Source: Adineta steineri
Taxonomy: Eukaryota; Rotifera; Eurotatoria; Adinetida; Adinetidae
Length of the DNA: 64,000 nucleotides
Assembly: GCA_905250115.1 (NCBI GenBank)
Contig: CAJNOI010000301.1
Location: forward strand, 1-64,000
Reading direction: 5' to 3'
Under the pieces are notes generated by a model, which made no database searches, was not told the DNA's origin, and saw only the letters and a list, made by a program, of their open reading frames with translations. Positions 25,083 through 37,606 of this stretch are shown here, piece by piece. Positions within the stretch are counted from its first letter, which is position 1. The number at the start of each line of letters is the position of its first letter. Both the position numbers and the translations under genes were made by a program.

Positions 25083-26594
25083 TGTTATTTAGTTCAATGA
25101 CTTATAACCAAATGATAAAAAAAAATTAATAATGAGAGAATGTTGAGTATATATATGTAAGAATAAATGATTAGTCAATTTTTACGATTCGTTGAGGTTT
25201 TACTGAGTTTCCCTCAAGATTACCACGTAAAGGTGAAACATGAAAAAAAATGTCCAAAGAGTTAATATGGTATAAAATACACTAATTAATCAGGACAGGA
25301 TATCATTAATCTACAATCATCACTAAAAACAATGAAAAAAAAAAAGAAGAAGTTATTATTGTATTCTCAAGAGTTATATCTAATTAGATTGTTACATGCT
25401 ATTTTTTTTCGGATTTTTTCGAGCAATAAATTAATTTCATAATAGATTATTAAACGACATGAAATGAATTTTCTATCAAGAATAAATATGAATTAAAAGT
25501 ATATCTCGCTTCAATCAATATAAATCTAATCCTATGATATGTTAAATATATAAGTGAACATTTTCTGTTAAAATACTACAAATTAAAGTAAGAAAAATTG
25601 ATACGCGAAAGTGTAATTTTTCAATATTATTCATAACAATAGGTCATGATAATATCTATTCTAGTATTTAAACAAAAAAATTGTAGTTAATCAGATATAC
25701 ACACTTTCCTGTATTTTCCATATACGAATTGTTTTATTCGATAGCTTATAGTTTTATTAATGAACTAAAAGCTCTACTCGGAAAAAAAACGACAAATTCA
25801 AAGGAAAAAAGACATTTAGTTATAGTGAGAAGGTATATAATTTCAGAGTAGTCATAGTAAAGTATTATTACGAACGCATTGAAGGAAAAGATTCTGATAG
25901 AAAAGTATATATAAACGTAATAATTATAATGAAAAAAAAAGTGAAAAGATAAGAGTCACAAAGAATTTTGTAACCAACCTCCTACTCACCTCGCGCTTTC
26001 TAAGTTAGTCAAACTAGTCTGTAAGAACCGGATATTACAACAAACGCACAGTCATTTTTCTCAATTCTTTATTTTTTTGTCTTCAGAAAGAATTATCTTG
26101 CCAATCTCAATCGTTTTCTATTGTCTTAAACATAAGCATGCATATACTAAACATAAAGAAGTCAATAAAAACCCGAGGCCAACATTTTTTTCGATGCTCT
26201 TTTCTTTTGAAAAGAAAAAGTGAAAGAAAAAAAAAGATGGAAAATCCCTCAGGAAAGAAAGAGACAGCAGAAGAAGGAGAAGAAGAAGAAGAGAGAGAGA
26301 GTGCATTGAGATACATGCTTACTGTCTATTTAATCTACATTTACAGACGTACACATGTTTCTATTCTCGCTTGTCATTGATAATTCCTAGATCGTTGACC
26401 AGATAAAATAGATAGACATACGCGTTACGTGTATGTATATGTCCTTGTTAGCTTAACTCTCTCTATATACTAGTGTTAGGCACACTCATTCACATTGAAC
26501 AACAACTGATGTTATTTTGTAGAAAATGACAGATAATTGATGAGGTCACTGAAATATCCTTGATATCATGTCAATGTTAACTATATTTTATGTG

Positions 26595-26825
26595 CTAATG
26601 GGTCGTAATTGTCTTCATTTTCAAGAATCCTTGTCTAACTTTAATTTCATTGGTTAATTCAATTATCTTCTTATGTGAATCATATGCTTCAGACACATTC
26701 ATTGTATTCGATGGTGTTAGAAATGGAAAATAAAAGTTAAGATATATATTTAAAAAAATAGTTAATAACAGCAGCAGGATAGTGAAAGTTAATGAATATT
26801 CATTATTATGGAAGGTAGTAAACAC
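26595..26825 (-). CDS. weak candidate: small membrane protein or first exon
   Basis: A 76-codon frame: about 12 polar residues, a hydrophobic segment (TILLLLLTIFLNIYLNFYF), then a helical polar tail (EAYDSHKKIIELTNEIKVRQ). The polar half has codon use like the real genes here, which is why it is noted. No family is recognised, no neighbouring exon was found, and A+T-rich DNA easily yields Phe/Leu/Ile runs. It may be chance. Confidence 0.2.
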   Translation of the reverse strand: MFTTFHNNEYSLTFTILLLLLTIFLNIYLNFYFPFLTPSNTMNVSEAYDSHKKIIELTNEIKVRQGFLKMKTITTH

Positions 26826-28133
26826 ATCTCTTCACAACAGGAATCTATAAGAATGTGAAAGTGCAATTCTAACTGACTGAAAACCATATTTATGTAACTA
26901 AAGCTGTTGTGAAACTAATAATTAAGAAGAAATAATATTTAGAAAGGATAAATAATATATATATATATATATATACGGTTGCCGATTCAGACGATCGACA
27001 CTAAATCTAGGGAAGGTTAAGAACAAAGAATGTATATTACTTTAACGCATTTTTAACATAGCTTTTTACTTATGCTGATCGAATGAGGTAGATATTACCA
27101 TATTATATTAAGACTATTGTCTTTCTTCTATCAAATAATATTTGACAATACTTTCCATATTTTTCTCTCTAGAGTACACTAATTAATTTATAAAAGAATG
27201 TCTTTTCAACGAGTTATATATGAAAAACTAATTTTTGTCACATAATAACTAATAAAAATATTTCCAAGGCGTTTATTATGACTGACTTTCTAATATATTC
27301 ATCTCACCAAAAAAATGAATCAATTAGATTCTACTACATATATGTCATAATAATATAGTTTTTGCCGGCGGTATTCTATACATTATTTATCTGTCATTTA
27401 TTTTCCGTTCATTACACTTATTTTAGTGTACTTGATATGATATTATCATTATCTGACAGATAAATTTAGTATTTTCTAACAAAATTTAATTAATTCACAA
27501 AAAACGAAAAGGACAATTTTGACTAATACTAATATATTTTTATAATTAGATCTTTTTTTTTTCGCATGTAGATTGTTGTTTTTTTTATAAAACTAATAGA
27601 AAATGGATATGTCTTGTCATATCCTGTTTGCATCTTTTTTCTCTATTCTTACTTATTTTTCTAACTGTATGTAATCTGTTCTTGATAGTTTATACCAAAG
27701 AATGATAATCTCATATCTTTGTTACTCAAAAAGAAAAGTCTAGAGATGAATTCAATATAATCCCTTACTTCGATATGAACATTTCTTAGAGTTATGTCTT
27801 TCAATGAAAATTAGACAATCGTTGTCTCACCTTATTCGTTGTACGACATCATGCATTGCGTGTTAATGAGAGATGGTGAAAGAGATAGAATGAGAAGAAC
27901 AAGAAAATGAAGGCACCAACGTTCTTTCATTCAATGGTTAGAAAATAACGACTAGGTTTTTATGATTTTTCTTCTTTCCTTTCTCTTTCTTTTCTTTTGT
28001 CTATTTCCCGAGGGTGCATACTCTATGATTATTGAAATATCTATCAATGTTTGCTAGCGAGATATGTCTACTGTTTAGGAGTTTCATCTACCGAGCCTCT
28101 GGCACTGAACAAAATCGAAGTGAAGAAGAGAGA

Positions 28134-28157
28134 GGGAGGGAGGGAGGGAGGAGGGGG
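28134..28157 (+). repeat. G-run tract, potential G-quadruplex
   Basis: Four GGG runs separated by single A (28134-28148), then GGAGGGGG, in an otherwise A+T-rich region. It satisfies the usual G3N1-7 quadruplex pattern with one-base loops on the + strand. Confidence 0.7.
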
Positions 28158-31100
28158 AGAGAGAGTGAATTACATTAATTACAATTATATTTTCACTTAA
28201 AATTGTATATAAATATGGTGTTATATTTCCTTTATGAAATGTGAGAAACTGAAAGTGATCAAGATCAAGTCTATATTTCTTAGTAAGCAATAGAATAATA
28301 TGTCGACTTTGAAAATATTTCTAATTAATAGACTTCTAATATTGTGTTAATTAGCACAATAATCGATAGTTATTTATATTCATAATATTGAGTAAAAGAA
28401 TTTTTTAATCTCTCTTAGTATTACTAGTCAATGATAAATATGAAAATGATAATAAGACATTCATAATTATCAGAGGTGTTTGTTCAGAGAAATAGAATTA
28501 TAATGACAGATTTGATCAAGACCCATGTTCTGGCTTGGTAAAAAGTATTATATGTTATTTATGTAATGATAAATACAAGGTTACACTGTCTACTGAGCTT
28601 GTTATTTGTCTTCTGTCGTCTGTATCTGCTTGGAATGTTTATAATAGACTCTTGTCTATTCATGGTCAAACAAATAACTAGAAAAATATATATACTTTGC
28701 TGTATATATCCTTTCAATGAACAAAAATATTACCAATAGTACGTTGATGACGTCAAAATAAATGTCAACAAGTAGTACTTTCACTTGTCACTTGTACGAC
28801 AATAGACATCCTTTTTTTTTTCTTTTCGTTTTTTTGGTTAATGAGAAAAGCAGATATAAAAAAAAACACATTTTATCAAAGGGAAATTAGATATTACCAT
28901 CTGTTCTGACAAGTTAGATAAATACGAAATAATTCGTATTGGTTTCTATCAAGGTAAATTCTAATATACAAAAAAAGCAAACTCGAAGATTTATGTTTAT
29001 TGTAAGAAATGATATTACAACACATGTTATCATTTAGATTTACTTATATGTGTCTACAGTAACATATTTACTTTTTCTTATTTAATGAATATGTATATCA
29101 ATACTTTAAATAAACTTTTTGTATTTTTTTCTTCTTTCTATTCTATTGATTAATAAAATCTATGAAATAATGTTAACTTTTTTGATCCCGTATTAATCTA
29201 AGTAATATATGAAGTATTCATCTGATAAGTAGAAATGACAAGGGTAATATAAGATATTCGTAGAAGAAAGATATAGAAAATTTTGTCGAAATCAATTAAT
29301 TAATTTGACTAATTGAATCATAAAACATCTCGTAGATCAAGGTAGTTAGATATATTGTATAGACCGAGTGCAAATGAATAATAATATATTCTATAAAAAG
29401 CAGATGTATATTTGTCTTGTAACAAAGTCGTTAGTGGCCTACTATTTCCAGTTATTTCAATAACATTCTTCAGTTTTATATTTTTGTCTTCTTTTTCTCA
29501 TTACAAAAAAAAATACAATTTATTGTCATTTCCTTCCTCAAGATGGTAATCAACGACAGAAAACAACAATTACTGATTTTAAAAAAAGCGACATTTCATC
29601 TTCTAAGTCACATAATAATACAACTCAACATCTTCCGTTTTAGAATCAATTAAATACTGATATATGTACTTGATAGGATATGATTAGGAAAATTCAAAAT
29701 TAGCTTTTGTATCTTTCTTTTAATTGTAACAATTTATATATGTCGTAGTAAACAAACAATCTACAATATATACATGATATTAACTCAATCCACACATGTT
29801 ATCCTTCACCTAATCTCGAGTACTGTGATACAAGACAACACTTTTTCTCCTTCTTCGAATATCAATTGATAATTATCCACTATACAAAATCGTATCTGTT
29901 CGAAAAAACTAATAAGATTTAGTAGAAATATTTATGAAAAAAAAAACTTATTGAAACACATGTTGATATTATATGAAGTCGCATAAATAATTATGAAGAA
30001 GCGATCTGACTATGAGTGAACACAAGTTTTTTACGAACTAAGGAGCTTAATAAATAATTGAAAATTCTCATTTATTTCTCAAAAGAATTTTATTCGTGGA
30101 TTAATCTTTCACATTAAGAATTACACTAATATATAAACAAAACTCTTATTTTGATAGATTATATTCAGATTTTCTTTGATAGATAATCTTCATTTCTATA
30201 CTCTGAGGAATAACAAAACAAGATTACGAACTATAATAGAAAATAAATCTCAAATATTTCCTACTGTATTCAATTGATTACCTTTTTTTCTTTCTTCTTT
30301 ATTAAAATACATACGTCATCAAAATAATCGATTAAGAACATTCGAATAATTTTACCATTAATTACAAATAGTTCTATGAAGACATTGACAATTTCCAGTC
30401 TTTAATGCTTCATTTCAACAACAGGAACTTCAAAAGAAAAGGTTAAACTCTATGAGGACAACTGAATTGTAGGTTATTTCCTTATGTAGTTCATCAACCC
30501 AATCATTAGAACTTAGTCAACTGCGTGATGACATTTATCATTAAACTAAACTAGGCATTAACTTCAGTTTTATATCCAGTATAGATAAAGATAGTTAATC
30601 TATTTTGAAAAGGTTCAAAAACTAATTTCGGATCATTTTTCTTCTCATTGATTACATAAACTTACTCGTTTACTTCAAAATAAATCAGAACATAAAAAAT
30701 CATATATACATAAGAAAAAGACGTAAAATAAAAAAGAAATGATTACCTGATCTGAGATTCTCAAAAAGAATTAATTGAAATGAAAGTAATCTTGCCTTTG
30801 AAGATATTACAATAGAATAATGTAAAGCTTTCAATGATCAAAAAGAAAAGTATGCTTAATTTATTTTCATATATTGTAAATTATAGATGTAAGAAACATC
30901 CATAGTTTCAATATTTTTATTAGAATTTCTCAATATCAAGTACAAACTTAGTCATTGGAAAGAAATGTCTCCAATAGAACATTATTCTCCTTTTTTAGAA
31001 TTAAATAAAAAACGATCGTTACTTGTTTATTATCGACATGAAATAAAGATACTCGTCCTGTATTTAAAACCATTTGAAATGTCATTGAGGAAAATAAATC

Positions 31101-31360
31101 TCTCGATAAAATAATATTAGATTTACTTATAAAATTATTTTTTTATTTACGTATATATATATAATAACATCTGTGAAATTATTTAAGACAAAAAACAACA
31201 AAATTTGCAATTACATTAAATATTATGGATTATTTTTTTATTTTTATATAGATTAGATTAGATTAATATTGAAAATATTTATCATTAATATTTACATAAA
31301 ACAGTAACAAATATAAAAAACATAAGATAACAAAAAAAAATAATAATAATGAAACTATAT

Positions 31361-32536
31361 CTATGAACGATATAGTTGTTGTTGAGCATGTTGAAGAACA
31401 TAACGACATTGATTAATGGCGTTAGTCCATGAGGATGTTGTTATTTCCATATCGTTTAACAGTTGTTTCAGTCGACGAAACTCGATACTGTTCTTTGTTA
31501 AGTGAGGCATCTAAAAGAGTATTATTAATAAAATGATGAACTTGAAGGGCAGAAAATAAATCTACTCGAATGGGCATTTTACGTGTATTGGATAATAGTT
31601 GTTTAAGTTGTGGTGTAATAGACGACCATTCATCAAGTAGATCTAAATTATAAAAGTATATCTTTGATCGACTAATATTCATTTATAAATTGTATGAAAT
31701 TATTTCTTTAAAATTCATTCTCGATAGTTTCATTATGACTTCATAAAATTTTTATTTACCATTAAGACATGGTTTAGCTGATGTTGTAGTTGTTTTTTTT
31801 TTCGATTCTTGATTTTTTTTAATTTTTTCAGTTATATTTGATGTATCAGTAGTTTTATTATTTGGTGATGGTGTCCAAATAGGTATACGTGACGTGGAGC
31901 ATTTGATTGGCATTAATGGTGGTCGATTTTCTTTATTTTCATCAATATCATTTATATGGTCGGATGGTGGTGTTGCTATTAAATGATCAAGTCGAATTAG
32001 TTCTTGGTAAATAGGTTCATCTTTATTTTGTACAAATTGTGGATCAACTAATAGACTACTGACATCATTGATATATTTTAAATCTTGTAATGATGGATGA
32101 CGACTTATTACTACGTGCATTGATTCACTTAAAATTCGACATGCTAGAGAAGAAAATAGTTTTAATTGAAATTGAAATTATTTTTCAACATACGATTAGT
32201 AAAAATTAAAAGATCACTTAGTTCTGTTTCATTTAAATTTGGTTCTACAAATGATGTTTTATTTGAACAACGACTTATAGGAATATCATCATCATCATCA
32301 TCATCTGGTATAATCATTGTTGGTGAATCAAAATAACGTTGCTGATGTTGATTGATCTTATATTTTGTAAATGTACAAAATCGTGGATCATTTGATGTTA
32401 TAGATAATCGATCAATATTTTCACAGATAGAATTTGATTGATTTTGTTCAATATCATTATGAAATGAACAATATTTATTTGATAATATTGTAAATGTTTT
32501 ATTCATTACACGTCGTTTATTCGATAAATGTAACAT
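31361..32536 (-). CDS. unrecognised protein, 317 residues, acidic/Ser-rich with helical C-terminus
   Basis: Four exons read leftwards: 32536-32194, 32143-31760, 31642-31566 and 31510-31361, total 954 coding bases. It starts MLHLSNKRRVMNKTF. Exon 1 carries an Asp run (IPDDDDDDDIP); exon 2 contains ENKENRPPLMP, reminiscent of KEN-box-like degradation signals of cell-cycle proteins, then a Lys/Thr-rich stretch. Exon 3 (DEWSSITPQLKQLL) and exon 4 (FRRLKQLLNDMEITTSSW, ending QQQLYRS) look helical, possibly coiled coil. The last intron (donor at 31565-31564, acceptor at 31512-31511) switches frame; without it the frame ends at 31422 in a less convincing tail. No signal peptide or membrane segment. 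No family recognised; a cell-cycle role would be speculation based only on the KEN-like motif. Its 5' end has a decayed tandem copy upstream (32672-32866). Confidence 0.7.
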
Positions 32537-32866
32537 ATATTAATTTTTGAAGAAGAAATAAAATAGAACTAGTTTATATACCATTTAAAGAACAATGCTA
32601 ATGAGGAAAAAAAACGTTGATTTTCAAAATACTAATTAAGGATCACATAAGGGACAAGCAAAACTTTTTTTTATTTATTTGATAATATCTTAAATATTTT
32701 ATTCAGTACACGTTGTTTATTCGTTGAATTCATCATATATTGGTTTTTGAAGGAGAAAAAAAAGAAAGAACTAATTTATATATAGCACATGTAATAATAC
32801 AATGCTAATGAGGAAAAAAAGACGTTGATCGTCTGAGACTACTTTGATCACAAAAGGAACAAATGA
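32471..32866. repeat. tandem duplication of a gene 5' end (two copies, about 195 bases)
   Basis: Bases about 32471-32661 (first-exon start, start codon and upstream flank of the 31361-32536 gene) align with about 32672-32866. Shared landmarks: TTTGATAATAT, the ACACG-GTTTATTCG block, TTTTTGAAG, a TTTATATA block, CAATGCTAATGAGGAAAAAAA, CGTTGAT and GATCACA. The outer copy has diverged with substitutions and small indels. Its reading frame still opens with Met and resembles the real start (NKQRVLNK against NKRRVMNK) but stops after about 17 codons. It therefore looks like a decayed promoter/first-exon copy. Confidence 0.8.
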
Positions 32867-33895
32867 ACTTTCTCAACGATATTCTGTGATCAGACTTGAC
32901 CTGTATTTTTGAAAAATCCTATATTTTGTGCTATGTAATACATAGCCTTTCATCATTGAAAAGTTCATATATGTACCATATAGTCATGTATTTTTGAAGA
33001 AAGAATGTATAATATCGACATCAGTTGTAAATAGATGATATGTTTTCTTTTTCAATTACTAAATCGGTTGATTTTTTTATTGCTGCCTTGCATACTTATA
33101 CATATAAATTTATACGCTCATATTGAATATATATTACATTAACAGACTTTAGTTGATTTCAATTTAGAATTAAATTGTCATAGGTGGAATAAATAAAAAC
33201 AATTAATTGATCTTAATGTACAATTTTATATATATTTAGGGCAGGAGAGAGCGATGATCGTTCAAGATTTGAAAATCTTGTTTTGTGGGATATCTCTGAG
33301 GTAATGACAAAATTCAAATAATTTATCAAGTATCACAGAAAACGCTACTTGATTTGCTTTCCATTCTTTCTAAAAGATTTAACTGAGTATTATTTTCATT
33401 TGTCTGATATAATTTTTGAGAATATAATATTTATTTTTTAATATTTTACTTATTTGTGGAGATTCATAATCTATGTAAATAGATATGCGATAGTTAACCT
33501 TAGCTACTATGCCTGAATTCACTTCATATTCTTGTAGGAGAAAGTAGATTAAATGTGTTGATTAACATCCAATTACTTATGTTGACTGTATTATTAAAAG
33601 AATTTCGAGTGATGGAATCAATAAAACTTAACTTTCAAATAGAATTAATGTATTAAACGATCCTATATTATAAAAATATCGTAATCCGAGGCCGGAAGAT
33701 ACTAAAAGTTTTATTTTTCAAAATATTTTTTGTACAGAGAAAAATTGAACATATTATCCAAACAATGCCATCTATCATTTGTTCTTTCTGATTAGTCAGT
33801 TCTATCAATATTCAAGATCAAATCGAGTACGACTAGTTGTATTCCATTCTATTCTGGGCTATTTAATATAATATGTATACAATAAAAATACATAA
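32867..33895. other. intergenic region between divergent genes, with one exon-like block
   Basis: About 1 kb between the 31361-32536 gene (-) and SARS2 (+); it holds the SARS2 promoter. The only structured item is an exon-like 61-base block at 33240-33300 listed separately. Confidence 0.5.
33240..33300 (+). CDS. isolated exon-like block of unknown gene
   Basis: Bounded by an acceptor-like TATATTTAG and a donor-like GAG|GTAATG. The frame after the first base gives AGESDDRSRFENLVLWDISE with no stop, and base composition is richer in G+C than the flanks. It looks like a coding exon, but I find no partner exon nearby on this strand and do not recognise the peptide. It could be a relic exon, an exon of an overlapping gene, or chance. 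Confidence 0.25.
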
Positions 33896-35978
33896 ATGTA
33901 TCAAGTAAAACATTTATTTCGTTTACCTGTTCGTCTCTATTCATCCCTACCACCAAAATTTAATCCATGGCAAGATTATCGTGCTTATTTGGATCAAGTA
34001 AAAACATATATAAATCGATTGAATCCTTATGTTGAACTTGATCTTCGATCAGCTGCTCTCAATTGGGATTATATATTAAATGATGAAAATTCTCAAACAA
34101 TTGCAGAAAATATTAAACAAAGAAAAGAAAATGAATATGCTGATATAGAACAAATTGTAAATGAAAAATTTCCTATTATACTTATTTCTAAAAGATATTA
34201 TCTTCTAGCATGCACTTCATCATGATGTACAAGCTCTATTTCATCGTATTGAAGAAAAAAAACTGGATCCAATTCAAGGCGAAGTAAATAATAATTTATT
34301 ATTAGAAATAATTTAAATTCTATTTAAATTTTTAGGATCAGATTAAACTTAAAATTCAAGATTTATATAATCATGCATTAAGAATACCTAATAATACACA
34401 TCCTGACGTCGTAGGTAGCCTTTTGTATATTTCTAATCACCTATCATCTGTTGTTTTTAATTTTTCTCTATCAAGCCAATTGGTAATCAAGAACAAGCAC
34501 GAGTTGTTCGGTTAGTTGGAAACAAACCCGGTAGAAAAATTTTGTTTAAAAATTGTATTCATTAAATATCATTTGAATTTCTAGAAACGTCTGGTAATTC
34601 GCAAACAATTGACCAAATTGGTCAAGAATTAAATTTGATGCAATTAGAGTAAGTTCATTTTTCATAGAAATCTTTTATAATTGTATTTGTAAATAGGAAT
34701 ATGGGTCATGTATCATTTCGTGGTGCTTATGCATTATTTGGTGATTTTGCACGTTTAGAACGAGCTTTAATGTATTATACATTTGAAAAACTTACAAAAA
34801 ATGTAAATTAATATTTAAAAATTATCTTTTTTTAAAATTCGTATTGTTTCATATTAGGGTTTCAAATTAGTTTCAGTTCCTGATATTATTCATCGAGGCA
34901 TTATTGTAATATTTGTTTTTATTTTATAAATAAAGTGTTAGAAGACTCTTCTATTTTTATTTCTTAGGAATCATGTGGATTTCCAACAAAAGGTAAACGA
35001 TCACAAGTCTATCAATTAGATTACGGTGAAGAATTTGGTCGATATTGTCTTGCTGGTACATCTGAAATGCCTATAGCTGGTTTACTTAAACATAATACAT
35101 TTCGTAAAGATGAATTACCTTTAAAGTAAATAGATTGAAAAAAATATTCATTGTTGTTGTTTTCTTGTCTATTGATTATATATTCATTTTTAGATTAGCT
35201 GCATGTAGTCGTTGTTATCGAGCTGAATTACCCGGAGGAAAAGGTGAAGGTAATTTATATCGTGTACATGAATTTAATAAAGTTGAAATGTTTGCTGTTA
35301 CAACGGATGATGATGATGTTTCACAAGAAATGCATAATGAAATTGTTCGATTAGAATCATCAATGTTTGAAGAACTTGGATTACATTTTAGGTAGAAATA
35401 GATTTGATTATTAAAATTAATTTTTGAATATCCAAATATTTTCAGAGTACTTGACATGCCATCAGAAGAACTCGGTCTTTCTGCTCATAGAAAATATGAT
35501 ATTGAAACGTGGATGCCAGCGAAAGGATTTTACGGTGAAGTATGTTTTTTTCTTCTTCTGATTCATAGAAATATATATATCATTTTCTATTTTGTAGATA
35601 AGCAGTGCATCGAATTGTACTGATTTTCAATCACGCCGTCTTCACATAAAATATATTGACGATAATGGTGATGAACGATTTGTTCATACTGTACGATAAA
35701 TTTTATTTTGTATGTATTTTGATTGATGTTTTTTTTTTTAGTTAAATGGAACAGCTATGGCAATTCCTCGAATGCTTACTGCTATTATTGAATCTAATTG
35801 GAAACCGGTAAGAAATATGTTCTATAATAAATAAAAGCTCTTTTAAATTTATTCTATGTAATAGGATATTGGACAAGTTCAAATTCCAGTTCCTCTACGA
35901 GCTTTTATGGGTAATCGAGAATTTATTTCAAAAACTTCTGCGACACCAAGAACTCAATGGATCAAATTTCTCAGTTGA
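33896..35978 (+). CDS. SARS2: Seryl-tRNA synthetase, mitochondrial
   Basis: Class II aminoacyl-tRNA synthetase charging mitochondrial tRNA-Ser with serine. Thirteen exons: 33896-34156, 34209-34283, 34336-34410, 34476-34530, 34585-34648, 34697-34802, 34858-34905, 34968-35125, 35194-35391, 35446-35539, 35598-35690, 35742-35807, 35865-35978; total 468 residues. The N-terminus [20 protein letters not shown] is basic and Arg/Ser-rich, a mitochondrial presequence, and fixes the start. A tRNA-binding helical region follows (about 25-150). Motif 2 is [20 protein letters not shown] with RVHEF after it; the serine-pocket TSEMPIAG precedes it; motif 3 is [17 protein letters not shown]. The C-terminus [11 protein letters not shown] is typical. 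Length is slightly below that of vertebrate SARS2 (about 518). It lies tail to tail with the ephrin gene. No defect seen; all catalytic motifs present. Confidence 0.97.
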
Positions 35979-36960
35979 CATTTTACTTTTTCCTAAACAT
36001 GTACAATTTTACACGTTATTCATTACGAATAAAAAATCTTTGTCAGTATTATGGAAAGCAATTACCTTGAAAAAAAACAGAATTAATCTCATTTAACAAT
36101 AATTGAAAATCTGTTAGAAAGTTGACATCGTAAATATTTACGAACGATCTTCTTCAATATTAAAAATCATTTTCTGTACACCTGCAAAGAATACATATTC
36201 TGTTCAATTGATTGCTATGTGAAATTAAGTTCACTTGAAGTACAAATATGACATAGTTACCACAATTCATTAATTATATACTGTGAACCATTCATAGATA
36301 TGTAAATTTATTGAATATTATTTATAGTTTTGTTATCACCAACTGTTCCGGAACTACAGTGAACAAAATTATTTGATCAAAGTCTGAGATAAAGAATAAC
36401 AAAGCTTTCAGCAATATGTTCTTCATTATTAAAATTATGAAATGTAAACTAACTAGCGAATACAAACGATAGATATGAAGGCAAATTTGCTTATGTAATA
36501 TATACATCTATGTTTACCTTATCGAAATATCTTTTTTCTAGGTACAATAGTAATTTTCATTCTATAGACGATTTATTTGATATCATTATATTGTGTAGAA
36601 AAGTACAAAGCATGATGTATATCTATGTAAAAAAGAAAGATACAATATTTTGCCCTTTCGATTGAGTCACACATGAATTACCCTTGCATAATCATCGATA
36701 TAAATTATTTCTTCATATTTGATTTTTTTTCATGATATATGTATACAGCTAACAATGAAGTATGTAATGAATCGTATTGAATTTTTCTTGTAAACAACCT
36801 ATTTGAATTTTCGTGTATCAAACAACAACTATTACACATAAAATAATTCGGGACATTCAAATGAAATGGTAAGTTATTTTTCTCATTTCATTAACTTCTA
36901 TGTATATTATTTATTTAGATCATCGTTACACCCATAACAACATCAGCATGTTGATATAAG

Positions 36961-37064
36961 TTTTGATGATGCTTATTAATCAGTTTAATTAGACCGGGAA
37001 GTCACAACAACGTGTAATAAATTCTATTAGTTATATACAATAATATAACTGATAAGCATCAAAA
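36961..37064. repeat. imperfect inverted repeat
   Basis: Left arm 36961-36984 (TTTTGATGATGCTTATTAAT then CAGT) and right arm 37047-37064 (AACTGATAAGCATCAAAA) pair apart from two small insertions in the left arm, around a spacer of about 60 bases. It lies 130 bases from the larger hairpin at 37194-37322. Confidence 0.6.
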
Positions 37065-37193
37065 GTGACGACAACAACATCTATATAAAAACTATTATGA
37101 ATTCTTATATATTTATATCGATAAATTTTCTTGATTATTGTAAAAGTCAATGCATAAACTATTATTGTTTCTAATTAAAAATATTTAATCAAA

Positions 37194-37322
37194 CAGTCAG
37201 GATATTAGAAAAAACATGTTTCCGCGGTCTAAAAGTGTTCTTCACACGTTAAAAACGCTACTTTCAGCGTGTAAAGAACACTTTTGGATCGCGGAAATGT
37301 ATTTCTCCAAAATCTTGCCTGC
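37194..37322. repeat. long near-perfect hairpin (foldback element or small-RNA precursor)
   Basis: Core arms 37219-37248 and 37268-37297 are 30 bases each with 27 identities after reverse complementing; two of the three differences become G-U pairs in + strand RNA. The spacer is 19 bases. Weaker pairing extends outward (CAGTCAGGATATT on the left against its counterpart ending near 37321), giving an overall length near 130 bases. The core contains TTTCCGCG and AAAAGTGTTCTT and is G+C-richer than its surroundings. No terminal target duplication is clear. Candidate for a small MITE/foldback transposon or a pre-miRNA-like transcript. Confidence 0.8.
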
Positions 37323-37606
37323 TTGGGTAATTGATACACCAAAAAAAGAATAAATTGTTCTTCGATTTTATTTTTCTGTGCATTTAAAGATGAATTAAAC
37401 GTTTTATAAAACAACGAGAAAAGAAAAACAAAATGATTATATTTTCATCCATTTGTTCAACACACAATGAGTATATAGATCAAGATCTTATGTATATGTA
37501 TTCTGACAAAAAAAAGAGAAATTCTTTTAACAAAACAATATTTTCATAGTAAAAATTTGAAGAACACCGGTGTCAAGAGAAAAGAAAAGAAAGGATATTT
37601 TCGATA

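Larger units (their letters stand above)
25083..31360. other. 6.3-kb gene-poor region
   Basis: The longest stretch without a supported gene. It contains a GA/CT-rich low-complexity tract (about 26205-26300), a (TA)n microsatellite at about 26957-26975, a G-run tract at 28134-28157 and scattered homopolymers. A weak 76-codon minus-strand frame at 26595-26825 with one membrane segment is listed separately. Otherwise both strands are stop-rich. It could hold distal regulatory sequence for the GPCR, whose start is at 25082. Confidence 0.5.
35979..37606. other. intergenic region between convergent SARS2 and ephrin genes
   Basis: About 1.6 kb. Gene-free, but carries two inverted repeats at 36961-37064 and 37194-37322, listed separately. 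Several short frames here have no coding character. Confidence 0.55.

Noticed and set aside
26107..26380. Three overlapping frames on both strands
   Set aside because: They translate one GA/CT-rich tract in several frames (Ser/Leu runs against Glu/Lys runs); low-complexity DNA, not a gene.
31422..31510. C-terminal tail read straight through to a stop at 31422
   Set aside because: A better reading splices at 31565/31511 and continues in another frame with stronger coding character to 31361; kept as a possible isoform only.
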